NCBI RefSeq assembly: GCF_002105155.1
Contig: NW_019029016.1
Location: 362,324-426,323, forward strand
Origin: Lobosporangium transversale
Lineage: Eukaryota > Mortierellomycota > Mortierellomycetes > Mortierellales > Mortierellaceae
Length of the DNA: 64,000 nucleotides
Direction: 5' to 3'
Shown here: one piece after another, positions 42,811 to 54,754 of the stretch
Layout: every line of letters starts with the position of its first letter
Position numbering within the stretch: position 1 is the first letter of the stretch
The notes under the pieces: model-generated
The model's input: only the letters and a program-made list of their open reading frames with translations
Told to the model about the DNA's origin: nothing
The model's database searches: none
Program-made: the position numbers and the translations under genes

Positions 42811-45800
42811 CTACAATGCGCCCTTGAAGACAATGTTTCTGGTGTATATCCCAGGCTTGGCTTGTACCTTCCCATTCCCGACCAGCACCTTAAGATTGTT
42901 TGGGTCAGTACACCGTGATAAAGCAACGTAGAGATGGCCATGACTGAAGACATCTTGAGGAAGATAAACACCGACATGTTTAAGTGTCTGTCCTTGTGAC
43001 TTATTGATAGTCATGGCGAAGGCTGGCTTGACTGGAAATTGGCGTCTGCTGAACATAACTGGCGAAGAGCGGTCATCAATCGTTGTAAGCGGTATGCGAG
43101 GAATGAAAACACGCTCCCCTCGATATTGCCCATTGATAATCTCAGTCTGGATCATTCTTGTGCCCAACGCACGCACAATCATGCGGGTGCCATTACATAG
43201 TCCGCGCTTTGGATTCAAGTTGCGAAGAAGGATGACAGGTTGACCGACTTTCAACTCCAGTTTGAATGGAGGCAAGCCTGGTGGACTAAGCTTGTTTAGA
43301 TATTCTACAGGATAATGGACCGGAGCTGTTGCTTCAGGGTCTTGTAGGCTATCTTGACCAATATAACTGACTGATTGCTGAGTACTACAGAGCATAGTGG
43401 TAGCCAATTGGTTTAGCCTGTCTACATCTTCATTGAGAGGGCTCAATATAGCGCGCTCAATGAGTATTTCAGGCCGGAGTCCAGCAGTTTCGATGTCTGG
43501 AAATATCTGCCTAATTAGTAGCTTTTCGTGACTGTGATCCTTATTTACAGCTGGGGCGTCAAGGACCAAGTTGTCAGGTATCCTGATATAGTCGACATGA
43601 GGGCCAAAACTAACGGTCGGCTCTGTCCCTTCACCAATACGGAGTAGCCATTCGACAAACGCTTGGTTCTCAGGATGGCTGTTAACTCGCATATTCTTGC
43701 TCAGTCTGAGTGTCGTCACCGAAGGCCAAATATAAGATCTTTTCAATGAAGCATCCTCAATCTGAGCCTGTGTCCCACGGATGACAACCGGAAGTACCTG
43801 TCTGAAGTCGCCTCCAAATACAAACACTTTACCACCGAACGGAGTATCCTGTTCCATAATGTCTCGAAGCAGCCTGTCTACAGCCTCAAAACAATGCTTA
43901 TGCTGCAAAGGAGCCTCATCCCAGAAGACGACATCAGCATTACGTATTCTTACGGCAGCATCTTGCCGCATACCAAGATAGCAGATGGAGCGACAGTCAA
44001 CAGGGATCGGTATCTTGAACGTAGAATGGGCTGTATGGCCGTTATGGAGAATAAGAGAGGCAATTCCTGATGATGTGACAGCAATCACACTTCGCTTATG
44101 TCGGCCAGTGAGACAACCAATGAGCGTGTTGTATAAAAAGGATTTGCCTGTTCCTCCTGGGCCATCAATGAAAAAAAGTCTCTCATGAACCTCACCCTTG
44201 GCTGCCTTAATGATGTGTTCAAAGGCTATCCTCTGGTCCAAGTTCAAGTGTATCACGTTATTGAGAGCCTCTTGTTCAAATTCCCATTGCTTCTGCGTGT
44301 CATCAACTTGATCTTCCTCCTGTAGGGCATTTTCTATTCCTTGAGGCATCTCTGGAAAGTTAGCCAGGCAGGACCCAAGCTCCTTCAGCACTTCATTCAG
44401 ATCGTAGAGTGCCGAGCTCTTAGCTTGTTCCTCTGCGATACCCTTCGCAGTAGCAGTTGCTTCTCCCTGGAGTCCTTTACATATATGAAGGAAGTCTTCT
44501 GACAGGTCCCTTGCAAAGCGAGTCCAAAGAGCCAGTGGGTCAGAGAGACTACAGTTGATCATCATCTGCATTTGTTGCTTCTGCCCTCGAAATTTCTTTC
44601 TCAATGGCGCTATTGAGCTTGAACCATGCCATGAGCTGCGAGTCTTGGGCACAGGAGATGACTTGCTCGAGGTTAGCATCAGGACCGAAGACCACTTGCT
44701 GCTGATCCTCCAGATGGACAGGCAGTCGAACAACATTATGGGATTGCCCATGGAGCGCAAAGCCATACATACGCCATAAGCTCTCGCAAGTAGATACATA
44801 TCGGCTATCCCTGTATTTGCTGACCTCATCGAGATTAACATTTCCTCCATCCGCTGCCAGCCACGACAGCAACTGCTGCTCTATCATGACCCTTGTGCAC
44901 GTATTTGTAAATATACTTGACTGATGACACTGATCCACAGACTTCAACGTTAATATGAGCGTTATATTTGGTTGTAAGCCATAAATTGTGAGGAACAACC
45001 CAAGTGTTGTCGACAGTGTTGCCTTTTGAGTTTACAAAAGAGCGTGCAGGATCATTACGTCGACGATAGTTCGGGTAGCCATCCTCGCTTCTTGCAGTAT
45101 TTCCCAAAAATGAGCGTGGGTACTTTTTGCTGCAGCTCCCTTCCACCATGCATGGCGCTTTAGAATTATGGACCCCACATGGTCCATGTACCATGTGGGA
45201 AGTTACTGTCTCGTACGCAAGCGGGGCACTGTGTCGATCGGGGATCTCTGCAGACACAATAGAGTCAATGTCGTCTGCAGTCCGAGGCTTGCTTCCATCG
45301 TCAAGAATTATGAGGAGATGCTGATGCGGCAAACCACGTTTCTGGAACTCGACGACCCAATTGTAAGCAATAACTTTCCCTAGGACATCTTTCTTGAAGA
45401 GGTCATCCTCTAGAGCCTTCTTTTTGAGATTAAATACTCGTACGCAAAGGTCAGGCCAATCAGCTGCTGTTTGGCCTTCATAAAGAGCCTCCTGGATCTC
45501 TGGCCACTGGGGATTACATGTGAAGGTGATGAAGAGATCTGGCTTGCCAAACTTCCGAACCATGGCAATGGCATCTTGGAACAACTGTTGCATAAATCTG
45601 GGGCCTCCAACAAAGGAAGATGGTAAGATAATCCGCTTTCCAATATTCTCTGGCCTGAGATTGAGGTCAATTGCATCTACTATGCCGATATATGCATCCG
45701 CTTTGAGCTTAGCTTGATTCATACTGATATATAGGAGCCGAGAAGTTTCCAACTTGTAATATTGGTCGACAATATATTGGTGAGCCAAACGTGGAATCAT

Positions 45801-46898
45801 CCAAATGTAGGATCGTTGATCTGTTGAGCTCATTGGGCGGATTTGCAGTCTATATGCATAGAACTCCCTTTGGCTGACGAACTCTCGGGTTTTTTTCGTC
45901 CGGCTCTCATGAGGTTCCATCTGGCCATCCTCAACATCCTCACCATCGCTTTCTCCAAGAGACCTTTCAGAGCCTAGCTCTGACCCGCTTTCCTTCTTAT
46001 ACTTGCCGTATGTCCACCCACACTCACCATTCGGATGCAAGAGGACGTAGTGAAGGCTGTCGTATGACGGATGAGTCTCGCTGATCTGCTGTAAACCGCC
46101 CCCTTTGTATTCAATAACTATATCCCTTCTTGAAACTTGGCTATCATCACCAGGCATCAAAACAGCGATTTCAGAGGACGAAGGGGGACCATATTGTCTC
46201 CGTCCTTGGCTCCTTAGGTCACGTTGGGACTCAGCACGGATGACGACCCTTAACTGAGTATCTTGACCATTGACACGCTCTTTAATGTTCTTGAGTAAAC
46301 GGGCCATCGGGTGATGTCGTTCGAGAAGCTGTTGTAGCTCAATTAACAAACTGTTGTCGAGAGAACCTTCAAAGTACCCATTGCGAATTTTGGCCTGCTC
46401 TTCAGGGTCATGAATATGGCTGTGGATCTGTAAAAACTGAGGATCTACACCTTCAGACGGGCTCAGAGGGTCAATCAGGTGAGCGATACCTCCGATAATA
46501 CGGAAAGTGTACACGCCTTGTTGGCTGTTTGCAAGGCTCCTGGCATGGTTTACTTTCATCGACGTAAAGGACAGAGCACAGTTGTATTGCCGTGCATTAT
46601 TTCGAATGGCTTTGCTTCTCGCGTCTTGGCCACCAAAGACCTCTAAAAAGCGGCGCGGAATACCCTCCAGATGAGGGATTTTGACTTGACCTCTGCCGCA
46701 GCACAAGGAAAATTCTGGTCGGTGCTTGGTGTTTTTCACTCGTTCTTCAAGGAACATGATAGCATTGCAATAAGGGCACCGGACCATCTGCTCTAAGCGG
46801 TGTCTATGGCGCTCGATATTGGGGCCTGAGATTAATTCTTGTTGGAACCTCCTTCTAGCGGTGGGGATAGTATCCATACTATTGGAATATAGAATCAC
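42811..46898 (-). pseudogene. Helitron-2 Rep-helicase, frameshift plus internal deletion
   Basis: The main exon follows an AATAG acceptor near 46878 (MDTIPTARRRFQQELISGP). Cysteine cluster CPYCNAIM...SLCCGRGQ, N region DQRSYIWMIPRLAHQYIVDQ, HUH GLPHQHLLII and YIYKYVHKG are in one frame down to about 44860, where the frame shifts (AAVAVVAGSGW instead of VVAADGG). Helicase GPGGTGKSFLYN, VVFWDEAP, FGGDFRQVLPVV, NKSQGQTL and HLYVALSRC are intact in the downstream frame. Compared with Helitron-1, about 140 codons are deleted near 44573, joining AEATNAD to the segment NCSLSDPLALW. It cannot make a full protein. It preserves the base that Helitron-1 lost near 7573. Confidence 0.8.
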
Positions 46899-46994
46899 AA
46901 ATTTTTATTAATATTTTATATGGGCTTTTTCACTTTTTCACTTATCACAATATTTTTTTACACTAAAATAATAATAAGGGGAGGTCGGACTTAC

Positions 46995-47658
46995 TCTTTA
47001 TCGGGGCATGTGTTTCGGTTATGTCCTGGGCGACTGCATATACTGCACTGCCGTTGCACAGGCCGACAGGGTGACTGTAGCCTAGAGAGCAATGATAATG
47101 ATGTTAGATTAGAAACGCAATACGTGGTAGTTTATAAATTCAATAAAATGTGAACCAAGAGTAGCTCACCTTCGTCTTCGCTCAGGTCTTTCGCTTTCAC
47201 CTGGGCCATCAAGGCTAATGCTTCGTCTGCGAGTCGTCACAGGCTCGGTTCGATTCTGCATGGGGTCACTAAAGATAACATTGCAAAAGAAATGGCAATT
47301 TAGGATTGAAAAAAAAAATGCATTGCTAAGGATTACATATCGAAACATCAAAATGGAGCTCACCCTTCATTATTTGGACATGCACTTAGAAGCAACTTGA
47401 TGGTATAAGTTTGGTGTAGCCGAAGGGACCAATGTTTCCTGCGACCGGGAGAGCTCTAAGTTATAGTCTTCTTGAGTAGGACAAACACAGCTGCTCTGAG
47501 AAGAACAACCTGTGTTCATGCAAACAACACAGCCAAGCCTGACTGCAAGCTCAGCTCTCATTGCCTCTTCTTTACGTCTTCTTTCTTCCTGTTCTTTTTT
47601 TTCCCCTTCTCTCTCTTGTTCAAGGAGTTCAAATAGGGCGCACTCGTCAATGGAGTCA
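46995..47658 (-). pseudogene. Helitron-2 N-terminal exons (zinc knuckle, Arg-rich exon, Cys/acidic exon)
   Basis: Knuckle exon about 47082-46995 (CSICSRPGHNRNTC, donor GTAAGT) splices in phase to the Rep exon (GA plus T). An Arg-rich exon (NRTEPVTTRRRSIS, ending RPERRRR, donor GTGAGC) lies at 47168-47260. The first exon 47658-47370 reads YDSIDECALFELLEQERE, then GCVVCMNTGCSSQSSCVCP, matching Helitron-1's first exon residue by residue around the cysteines. It is cut at 47658/47661 by the Tc1 element. The order of parts confirms that the multi-exon architecture is shared by Helitrons 1 and 2. Confidence 0.65.
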
Positions 47659-47660
47659 TA

Positions 47661-49291
47661 CACTATCATGCAAAACTGATTCAATAATTCATTCCCATGT
47701 GCATTTCTTTTTTTCATTCCTCGAAACCGTATATGCATACAACACTCATACTTTGGTTTAATAAAGCTCCCGTCTTCTTCTACGTCGTAGTGATGCATTG
47801 TGACATTAGCTTGTCTCATTTGAATAGCTAATGACTTTTTTGTTCATGCAGGTCATTGAATCAGTTTCACATGTGGTCTAAAATGTTGCCCATGACAACT
47901 TTGGACGTCATTTAATGCCAGTAAAAAAAGGACTTTTCTCTCTTTCCTTTATGAACACTTGCTTAACTCTCTCTTAACTATACCTTCACAGAATATGAGA
48001 CCCACTCCACAAAGGAAAGTCAACGAAGCCAGGAGGTTAATGATGGGAGGTATGTCTACTAGAGAAACTGCTGCTAGTGTTGGTATATCAATAGCGACGG
48101 CCACCAGGATCTATGCACATAATAAGGAGTACATGCCAGTCAATAAAGGCGGTCGACCAAGGAAAGTACCTAGAGGTATCATGCAGTATCTTAAGGTGAA
48201 CATGAAACGAGGTACACTCAAGTCTGCAGTTGAGGCCACCATCAGAGCCAACCAGCTCATACCAGCGGCTGTTTCTGAGACCACCGTTAGACGACGGCTC
48301 AAGGAGTTAGGATTGACAGCAAAGAGGCGTGTACGTAAGCCAGCTTTACGTCGACGACATATTAAAGCTCGTTTGCATTTTATCAAAAAGTATAAGGAAT
48401 GGACTCTGGAAGATTGGAAAAAGGTTATTTGGTCAGATGAATCGAAAATAAACCGAATCTGCTCTGATGGCGTGCAGTGGATCTGGGACGACAATCCGGG
48501 ACGCCTCACTCGCAGGTCGGTGCAAGGCACTGTCAAGTTTGGGGGTGGTAATGTTAAAGTGTGGTCATGCTTCTCATGGTACTGACCTGGATACATTGCA
48601 AAGATTGACAATAATATGGACGCACAACTTTACATCAAACTACTCCAGGAGGATCTACAGATGTCGCTTGATGACTAGGGCCTAACTAAAAGCGATATCG
48701 TCTTTCAGCACGACAATGACTCGAAGCACACGGCGAAGATTGTTAGGAAGTATTTGGAGTCAGTACATCTGACAGAAGAGGAAGGTACACTTCTAGAGTG
48801 GCCAGCACAATCCCCTGACCTCAACCCTATTGAACACATGTGGGCAGAATTGGATAGGCGGCTCTCTAGGTATCCCGAGCGAGCTAAGAGCTGTGATAAA
48901 CTATGGGAGCGAATATCGGTTGAATGGTACAGGATCCCAGTGGACTTCTGCCGCAAACTCATCATAGGTATCCATAAGAGACTCCAAGCTGTCAGTGATG
49001 CCCATGGTTGGAATACTACTTATTGATGTAAGGTTATGGCTCACAAAAGAATAAAGATCTTTGGCCACCGAATGGGCACATGTGAAACTGATTCAATGAC
49101 CTGAATGAACAAAAAAGTCATTAGCTATTCAAATGAGACAAGCTAATGTCACAACGCATCACTATGACGTAGAAGAAGACGGGAGCTTTATTAAACCAAA
49201 GTATGAGTGTTGTATGCATATACGGTTTCGAGGAATGAAAAAAAGAAATGCACATGGGAATGAATTATTGAATCAGTTTTGCATGATAGTG
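47661..49291 (+). mobile_element. Tc1/mariner element with about 213-bp terminal inverted repeats
   Basis: TA dinucleotides at 47659-47660 and 49292-49293 flank ends CACTATCATGCAAAACTGAT and its complement. The repeats (47661-47873 and 49079-49291) are nearly identical and so long that both are open in a shared 53-codon frame. The element is 1631 bp, sits in the first coding exon of Helitron-2, and is younger than it. Confidence 0.85.
47998..49026 (+). pseudogene. Tc1-like transposase with two nonsense codons
   Basis: A 343-codon frame broken only by TGA at 48583-48585 and TAG at 48676-48678. N-terminal paired HTH (RKVNEARRLMMGGMSTRETA, GGRPRKVPRG, TTVRRRLKELGL), then the DDE core: KKVIWSDESKINR, FQHDNDSKHTAKI and SPDLNPIEHMWAEL, with Asp, Asp and Glu in the Tc1 DD34E arrangement. 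All catalytic residues remain. The near-identical TIRs suggest recent loss of function. Confidence 0.85.
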
Positions 49292-49293
49292 TA

Positions 49294-49615
49294 TGTCACA
49301 TCACCCCCTCTCCAGTGAAGGAAATGATAATAATAGGGAAATATGTATATGATAATAAGTATATGTGTACAAATGTATGTTTGTACCAATATAAGTTTGT
49401 GTGAGGAAAATGCTAAAACCTCATGTTATTTGATGTTAATGGTGGAGGAGAAAAAAAAAATAAACCTCAATATGTCTGTGTCATCGTGCCCGCTCTCATT
49501 GGCATGATGTTGGTGGAAAAAAAGCTCGTTTGGCGTTGAACAAGTAAAAACCACCTTGGAGGAAAGCGGCGAGAAAAACCTCCATTGTATTTGTATGCCG
49601 CTGATGATCGTCAGA
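49294..49615. other. 3-prime flank of the gypsy element; LTR not demonstrated
   Basis: Begins TGTCACATCACCCCCTCTCC, a plausible LTR edge, but I find no second copy of this sequence right of the polymerase gene. Confidence 0.3.
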
Positions 49616-52600
49616 CTATTTCGACAGACGTGCTCGCTTCGAGGGCCGATAGACTCTGTGATCTGGCTGACGTTTATGATGGTGCACTGGTACTGCAGTT
49701 TCAGTTGCAACCTTTGATGCCCGATGTTTGTTTATGATATTTGTAGTGTTTGTATTGTTGGGCTGTAATAATGAATATGATTCTTCTGTACTCTCTGAGA
49801 CGCCTTGTTGAGTAGACAGAGAATAGTTGTTTGTAGTGCGAGCATATGTATGAGGACAATTTTTGCCTTGTTGCATCCAATAATCGCGGATACATTGTGT
49901 TTCATAGAAATGACTATACGGTTCCCAGGTGTAATCCTTTGGATTGTCATAGCCTTTCCAATGAACAAGATACTCGTGCTCTTTTCGATTATATTTTGGG
50001 TTTGGTGGCCTATGTTTGATGATAGTTTTGACAATATATGTGTTTGGATCGATTGGTTCGGCCAGGACCAGTTTGAGTTGAGAAGTAGTGTATTTCCGTG
50101 GAAGGATCGTCCCTGTATTATCACGTAGTGTGTATGTGCCATTTCGATCTTGGCGCACGACAGTATAAGGGCCTTCATATTTCGGATTCAACTTATTTGT
50201 TCGTGTTGGATCAAGTGCCATGACGACTGCTCCATCCGGAAAGATATTTTGTAGGATAGTAGCATTGAATCGTTCGACCATTTTTTGTTGTGTAGCTTTA
50301 GATCGTTCACTAGCTGCTGGAAAGACAACCTTTGTCATGTATTCAAGACGTTCAAGTAATTGGTCATGGTTGATGAGATGACTTTCGGTGTCCTGAAAAT
50401 TGCCTATGCCGTTGTAGCGTCTCGCAAAGAACAAAGAATATGGTGTCGATTGATGTAAATCAACTATTTGAGTGTTCATCATGAGTTGTGCTACAGGTAC
50501 TTGTTTTGCCCATTTTGTTGGATCGTCTTCAAAGCGTTTGCGAATGATGTCTGTGGCTATTTTCACTTGTCGTTCAGCTGCGCCATTCGCACGAGGGTGA
50601 TACGGTGTGATAAGCCGATGTTGTATGTGCATTTGCTTTGTAAGAGAATCAAGGACATTATTGACAAATTCAGTGCCGTTGTCTGATTGTAGGATCTTAG
50701 GAAAACCAATGTCACAGAATATGTTGAACAGTTCTTGAGCAACAGTGATGGAATTCTTGTCAATTAAAGGACGAAGGTAGACGAATCTGGTACAGATATC
50801 TACTACTACAAGAACGTATCTGTATGTATGTGTTGTTCCTTGGGTATCAGTATGTGTTGATGGGTGCAATTCACCTAGTAAATCGATTGCAATATGATCG
50901 CCAGGGAGTTCTGCATGAATGGCTTGCATGGGGTGATAGCCTTTACGAACAATATTGTATTTTTGACAAGCTCTGCATTTTTTGACGAAGTTGAGACAAT
51001 CATTAATAAGATGAGGCCAGGTAAGATTAGAGGAATGAATGGAACGAACCATTCTTTGACCGCCAATATGACCAGGGCCATGAGCTTCCGATAGTACGGA
51101 TTGACGTTTTGCCTCAGGTACTTCGGTGTATGTTGCACGTAAATCATCATCCTGTATGATATGCATATAGGTAGATGTAATATGTTGTGCTTTAAAAGTG
51201 TTTGATTGTGCAGATTTTGTGTTATATGTGTTTGTATGTTCATTATTATAAGTAGATGTATGATAATTCTCAGACCATAATTCTTTTGGAAAAAGTCGTG
51301 AGAGGTGATCTGGTAAAATGTTTAAGATACCAGGTCGATAAATAATGTCAAAATTGAATTCTAGTATTGTATCTTGCCAACCAGACATTACAATGGATGG
51401 CTTTTTTTGTGTGAATAGGTATGTAAGAGCGCGATGATCTGTATATAATGTAAATTTGCGGCCTTTAAGATAGTAGTAAAATTTAGTGAGAGCGAAAGCA
51501 ATTGCTAACATTTCTTTTTTTGTGGCCGAATAATTGCGTTCACTGGGCTGTAATGATCTAGCCATGAACGATATATAAGAGACCTTGTTTGAATTATCAG
51601 GTCCTTCTGGTAATTGATATAATGCTGCACCGATACCAATGTTTGATGCATCAGTAGCAACATAAAATTGTTTTGTAAAATCTGGAAAGATTAATATAGG
51701 TGCTTGTGATAATAGTTCACGAAATGAATCAAAGCATTTTTTTTGTAGAGATGATAGTTGATATGGTTTTGTCTGAGTGCGAAGTTCATCCAATGGAGCA
51801 GCAAGTGTACTAAAGCATGGGATGTACTCGCGAAAAAAGTTAAAGAAGCCAAGATAATGTTGCATTTGTTTGCCGGTGTGTGGATAATCCCATTCATGGA
51901 TGTTTGTCAATTTTATGGGATCAATTTGTTTGCCATGTAAATCAATGATATGCCCCAGAAGAATAACACGTGTAGTGAAAAAATGACATTTATCGGGATT
52001 TAAAATCATACGTGCATCTGTGAGTCTATTGATGACAACTGTCAGGTGTAGTGCATGTTCACGTAAAGTCTTTGAATAAACGATTACGTCGTCTACAAAG
52101 ATTGAGACATAAGGTAAATCGCCTAAGATACGAGACATGCCTCTTTGAAATAAACTGGACAAATGTTTAAGTCCAAATGGTGCACGTTGGAACATATATT
52201 GTTTTCCTCGGTGTGTAAAAGTAGTTAGAGGTTGATCTTTTTCATTAATAGGGGATCGATGGTATGCTTCTCGGAGATCAAGAGTGGAATACACAGCATG
52301 ACCTGCAACATTATTGAAGACTTCATTTGCCAGTGGTAAAGGAGAATTGTCATCTGGCAGATATTGGTTAAGAAGACGTGGATCTAAACAAACACGTTTT
52401 TTAGTGCGTTTGCCCTCAAGATCTTTTTTGGCAGCAAGGGTAAGTGGACTGTTGTGTGGGGTACCTGGTGGAGCAAGAGTAATAATTTCTTGTTGTAACC
52501 ATCGTGAAACAGTTTCATCAACTAATTGTTGATCTGTTTGAGCAAAAGGTCGTTGTCTTCTAAAAATAATTGTGTTTGGGGGTACTGACAAGTAAACTTT

Positions 52601-54739
52601 CATTTCAGGAACAGGACAGAAACTGTTTGTTGGAATGTTTGAGTTTGCATTTAAAGCAGGTTGGATAAGTTGTAGAGTTTTAGTTTTGATTGATTGAAAT
52701 TTTGGTGTTCGTTCATTATCTGGAATTGAGTCTAATGGTGTTAAAGTAGGTTTATTGTCAGGTATGACAGTAATATTGTTTTCGAATTGTGAAGTAGGAT
52801 TGGGTAGACCAGTAATGCCAAAACCAAATGAATAAAAAGTGTTAATGCCAATTTGAAAACCATAATGAGGTAGATCCAGTACTTCCATATATGTAGATAA
52901 AGTGTGTGCTGCACATGTAATTGTAATAGGTACAGCAGTTGTAGTACGAGATGTTGTTATACCAGCTTTGCCCAATTGGATTGTACCAGGAGTAGAGCTT
53001 GTTGGTATATTATGTTCTTTAATAACATTTGTATTAATAAATGTATGTGTGCAACCTGTGTCGAGCAGTGCCATATATTCTTGTTCCTGATAATAAACCG
53101 GAAGTATGATACGATTATCATGTTCTGGTGTAGTATTATTTGTTTGTATGCTTGCGATATGCATATAAGGAGAATAAGAATAATCTGTTTTATTTCGAAT
53201 ATCATCATCGTCATCTTCAATCATGTCTGCTATATGAGATGAATTTTGCATATCAATAAAAGTATCAGGAGGAATATAGGTGCTCTGATTAATAACAGTC
53301 GCATTATTTAATGGAATTTGCTTCTCTTTTCCTTTATATGAAGATGAAGCATTGTTCTTTTTAGGACATTTGTTTGGAAAATGATATGACTGACAAGGTA
53401 CGCAGAATGGTGCAGTGCAATGTTCAGTCGTGTGATTGTTGTAATGACATTTGTTACAACTTGGTTTGATATTGTTTTTGGTTTGTTTATCATTTGTATG
53501 ATTTGTTTTTTGTATGTTTTGTTTATGAGGGTCAGATTGAGCAGGTTGTTGATCAGGTCTGAATCGTTTGTTGTATGGTTGCCATCTGGATTGTTTTGCA
53601 TAATAAGGGTTTTGAAAGTTGTGAGGTTTTGAATTAGATGGATTAGATGGAGACTTGAAAGTAAAAGGAAGTCGGCCATAGTCGATAGGTTTTCCATCAA
53701 GGATTTTGACGAAATCGTGCCAATCACTGAAAGTACAGTCGGCATGACTTGGTTCAGAAAGATTATGCGAGTGGTAAATGTGGTTTATACGGGTCCAGAT
53801 GCGAAAGAGGGTGATTGCAATTGGTGGCAAAATGCTTGTAAGATAATGCGTAATCGCAGGTGAAGGCTCAGCAAGACCAGAATTTATTTTAGCTTGTTGA
53901 ACGCGTTGTGCAAAATCAGCCCATTGTTCATCTGTAAGAGGTAAAATGTTGAGAAGCTTTTTTGATGTGTCAATCACGTCAGATGCTTTGTCTGTGTGTT
54001 TCAGGAATACTTTTTCGGCATCTGATTGGGTGATGGGATATTTGGGTGCATTTGTAAGGTCGTGTTTGGCTTCGGTTTCACGTTCTCTAATAAGATGAAC
54101 GAGTTCTGTAACATAAAGACATCGTAAATTCATGTCTTGGATGGCTTGACCCAAATATTTTCCGTATGTTGGTCCATCGTCAGGAGATAGAGTGGGGACA
54201 GACGTTAAAATATCGGAAAAAAAGACGCGAAGAAATTCTTGAGCATTGCTCAGACAGCCGGTGCCTTTGCCAAAACGGACACAATTGGAGGGTATAGTTT
54301 TTGCAGGTATTGGTTCGTCTTCAAAGAAAGAGGTAATATGATGTGAGAATTTGGTGGAGGAAGAGATAGTATTGGGTTTTATGATGCATTCATCAAGCTC
54401 TTGAAGAATTTTTGTTTGTCGCTCAATGATAGCGTTGTGTTCTTTTATAGATTGGCGTAAATGTGTGATATGGTTGTTTTTGTCTTTGTTTGTAGCAGGG
54501 TTTCCATTAGAGAGAAGAATCTGTTGTGGATTCAAGTCTTCAAGATAAAGTAGAATGCAACGTTGTTGTCTCAAATTGGTCGTATTTTCATTTAAAATTG
54601 TTGAGATGTTTGTGTAAGCTTGTTTTAATTCATTTTGTGGGGCTCTAGGTCCCAAGCTGAGAACGGCAACAGGTGGATGTTGAGTTGGGGCTGTAATCTC
54701 AGTCAGAGTGTAGAAAGTTTCATCTTGATTGGAAGTCAT
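49616..54739 (-). CDS. Ty3/gypsy chromovirus Gag-Pol polyprotein, intact single ORF
   Basis: About 1707 residues from MTSNQDETFYTLTEI; the frame extends upstream through poly-Lys encoded by A tracts, which I exclude. Order: Gag helices, zinc knuckle CNKCHYNNHTTEHC, aspartic protease ALLDTGCTHTFIN, RT with VYSTLDLREAYHRS and YVSIFVDDVIVYS, RNase H YVATDASNIGIGAALY, integrase HHCC (HGPGHIGGQ...CRACQKYN), the DDE core (IAIDLLGE, LQSDNGTEFVN, RANGAAERQ) and a C-terminal chromodomain (YLVHWKGYDNPKDYTWEPYS). The chromodomain in chromoviruses targets insertion to modified histones. Gag and Pol are in one frame with no frameshift. No stop codon and no missing catalytic residue, so the protein could be functional. 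Confidence 0.9.
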   Translation of the reverse strand: MTSNQDETFYTLTEITAPTQHPPVAVLSLGPRAPQNELKQAYTNISTILNENTTNLRQQRCILLYLEDLNPQQILLSNGNPATNKDKNNHITHLRQSIKEHNAIIERQTKILQELDECIIKPNTISSSTKFSHHITSFFEDEPIPAKTIPSNCVRFGKGTGCLSNAQEFLRVFFSDILTSVPTLSPDDGPTYGKYLGQAIQDMNLRCLYVTELVHLIRERETEAKHDLTNAPKYPITQSDAEKVFLKHTDKASDVIDTSKKLLNILPLTDEQWADFAQRVQQAKINSGLAEPSPAITHYLTSILPPIAITLFRIWTRINHIYHSHNLSEPSHADCTFSDWHDFVKILDGKPIDYGRLPFTFKSPSNPSNSKPHNFQNPYYAKQSRWQPYNKRFRPDQQPAQSDPHKQNIQKTNHTNDKQTKNNIKPSCNKCHYNNHTTEHCTAPFCVPCQSYHFPNKCPKKNNASSSYKGKEKQIPLNNATVINQSTYIPPDTFIDMQNSSHIADMIEDDDDDIRNKTDYSYSPYMHIASIQTNNTTPEHDNRIILPVYYQEQEYMALLDTGCTHTFINTNVIKEHNIPTSSTPGTIQLGKAGITTSRTTTAVPITITCAAHTLSTYMEVLDLPHYGFQIGINTFYSFGFGITGLPNPTSQFENNITVIPDNKPTLTPLDSIPDNERTPKFQSIKTKTLQLIQPALNANSNIPTNSFCPVPEMKVYLSVPPNTIIFRRQRPFAQTDQQLVDETVSRWLQQEIITLAPPGTPHNSPLTLAAKKDLEGKRTKKRVCLDPRLLNQYLPDDNSPLPLANEVFNNVAGHAVYSTLDLREAYHRSPINEKDQPLTTFTHRGKQYMFQRAPFGLKHLSSLFQRGMSRILGDLPYVSIFVDDVIVYSKTLREHALHLTVVINRLTDARMILNPDKCHFFTTRVILLGHIIDLHGKQIDPIKLTNIHEWDYPHTGKQMQHYLGFFNFFREYIPCFSTLAAPLDELRTQTKPYQLSSLQKKCFDSFRELLSQAPILIFPDFTKQFYVATDASNIGIGAALYQLPEGPDNSNKVSYISFMARSLQPSERNYSATKKEMLAIAFALTKFYYYLKGRKFTLYTDHRALTYLFTQKKPSIVMSGWQDTILEFNFDIIYRPGILNILPDHLSRLFPKELWSENYHTSTYNNEHTNTYNTKSAQSNTFKAQHITSTYMHIIQDDDLRATYTEVPEAKRQSVLSEAHGPGHIGGQRMVRSIHSSNLTWPHLINDCLNFVKKCRACQKYNIVRKGYHPMQAIHAELPGDHIAIDLLGELHPSTHTDTQGTTHTYRYVLVVVDICTRFVYLRPLIDKNSITVAQELFNIFCDIGFPKILQSDNGTEFVNNVLDSLTKQMHIQHRLITPYHPRANGAAERQVKIATDIIRKRFEDDPTKWAKQVPVAQLMMNTQIVDLHQSTPYSLFFARRYNGIGNFQDTESHLINHDQLLERLEYMTKVVFPAASERSKATQQKMVERFNATILQNIFPDGAVVMALDPTRTNKLNPKYEGPYTVVRQDRNGTYTLRDNTGTILPRKYTTSQLKLVLAEPIDPNTYIVKTIIKHRPPNPKYNRKEHEYLVHWKGYDNPKDYTWEPYSHFYETQCIRDYWMQQGKNCPHTYARTTNNYSLSTQQGVSESTEESYSLLQPNNTNTTNIINKHRASKVATETAVPVHHHKRQPDHRVYRPSKRARLSK

Positions 54740-54754
54740 CGTAAAGGAGTGTTG

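Larger units (their letters stand above)
42527..49293 (-). mobile_element. Helitron-2, decayed, carrying a nested Tc1 element
   Basis: The 3-prime terminus at 42527 has the same CCGTGGC-GAA-GCCACGG hairpin and GGCTCG end as Helitron-1. The 3-prime non-coding part has AAAATACAAAATATAAATGC repeated. Coding exons match Helitron-1 throughout. The 5-prime end is lost or masked beyond the Tc1 insertion at 47661-49291. Confidence 0.7.

Noticed and set aside
49294-49320. LTR of the gypsy element
   Set aside because: The TGTCACATCACC edge is suggestive but no second copy was found by eye, so no LTR is called.
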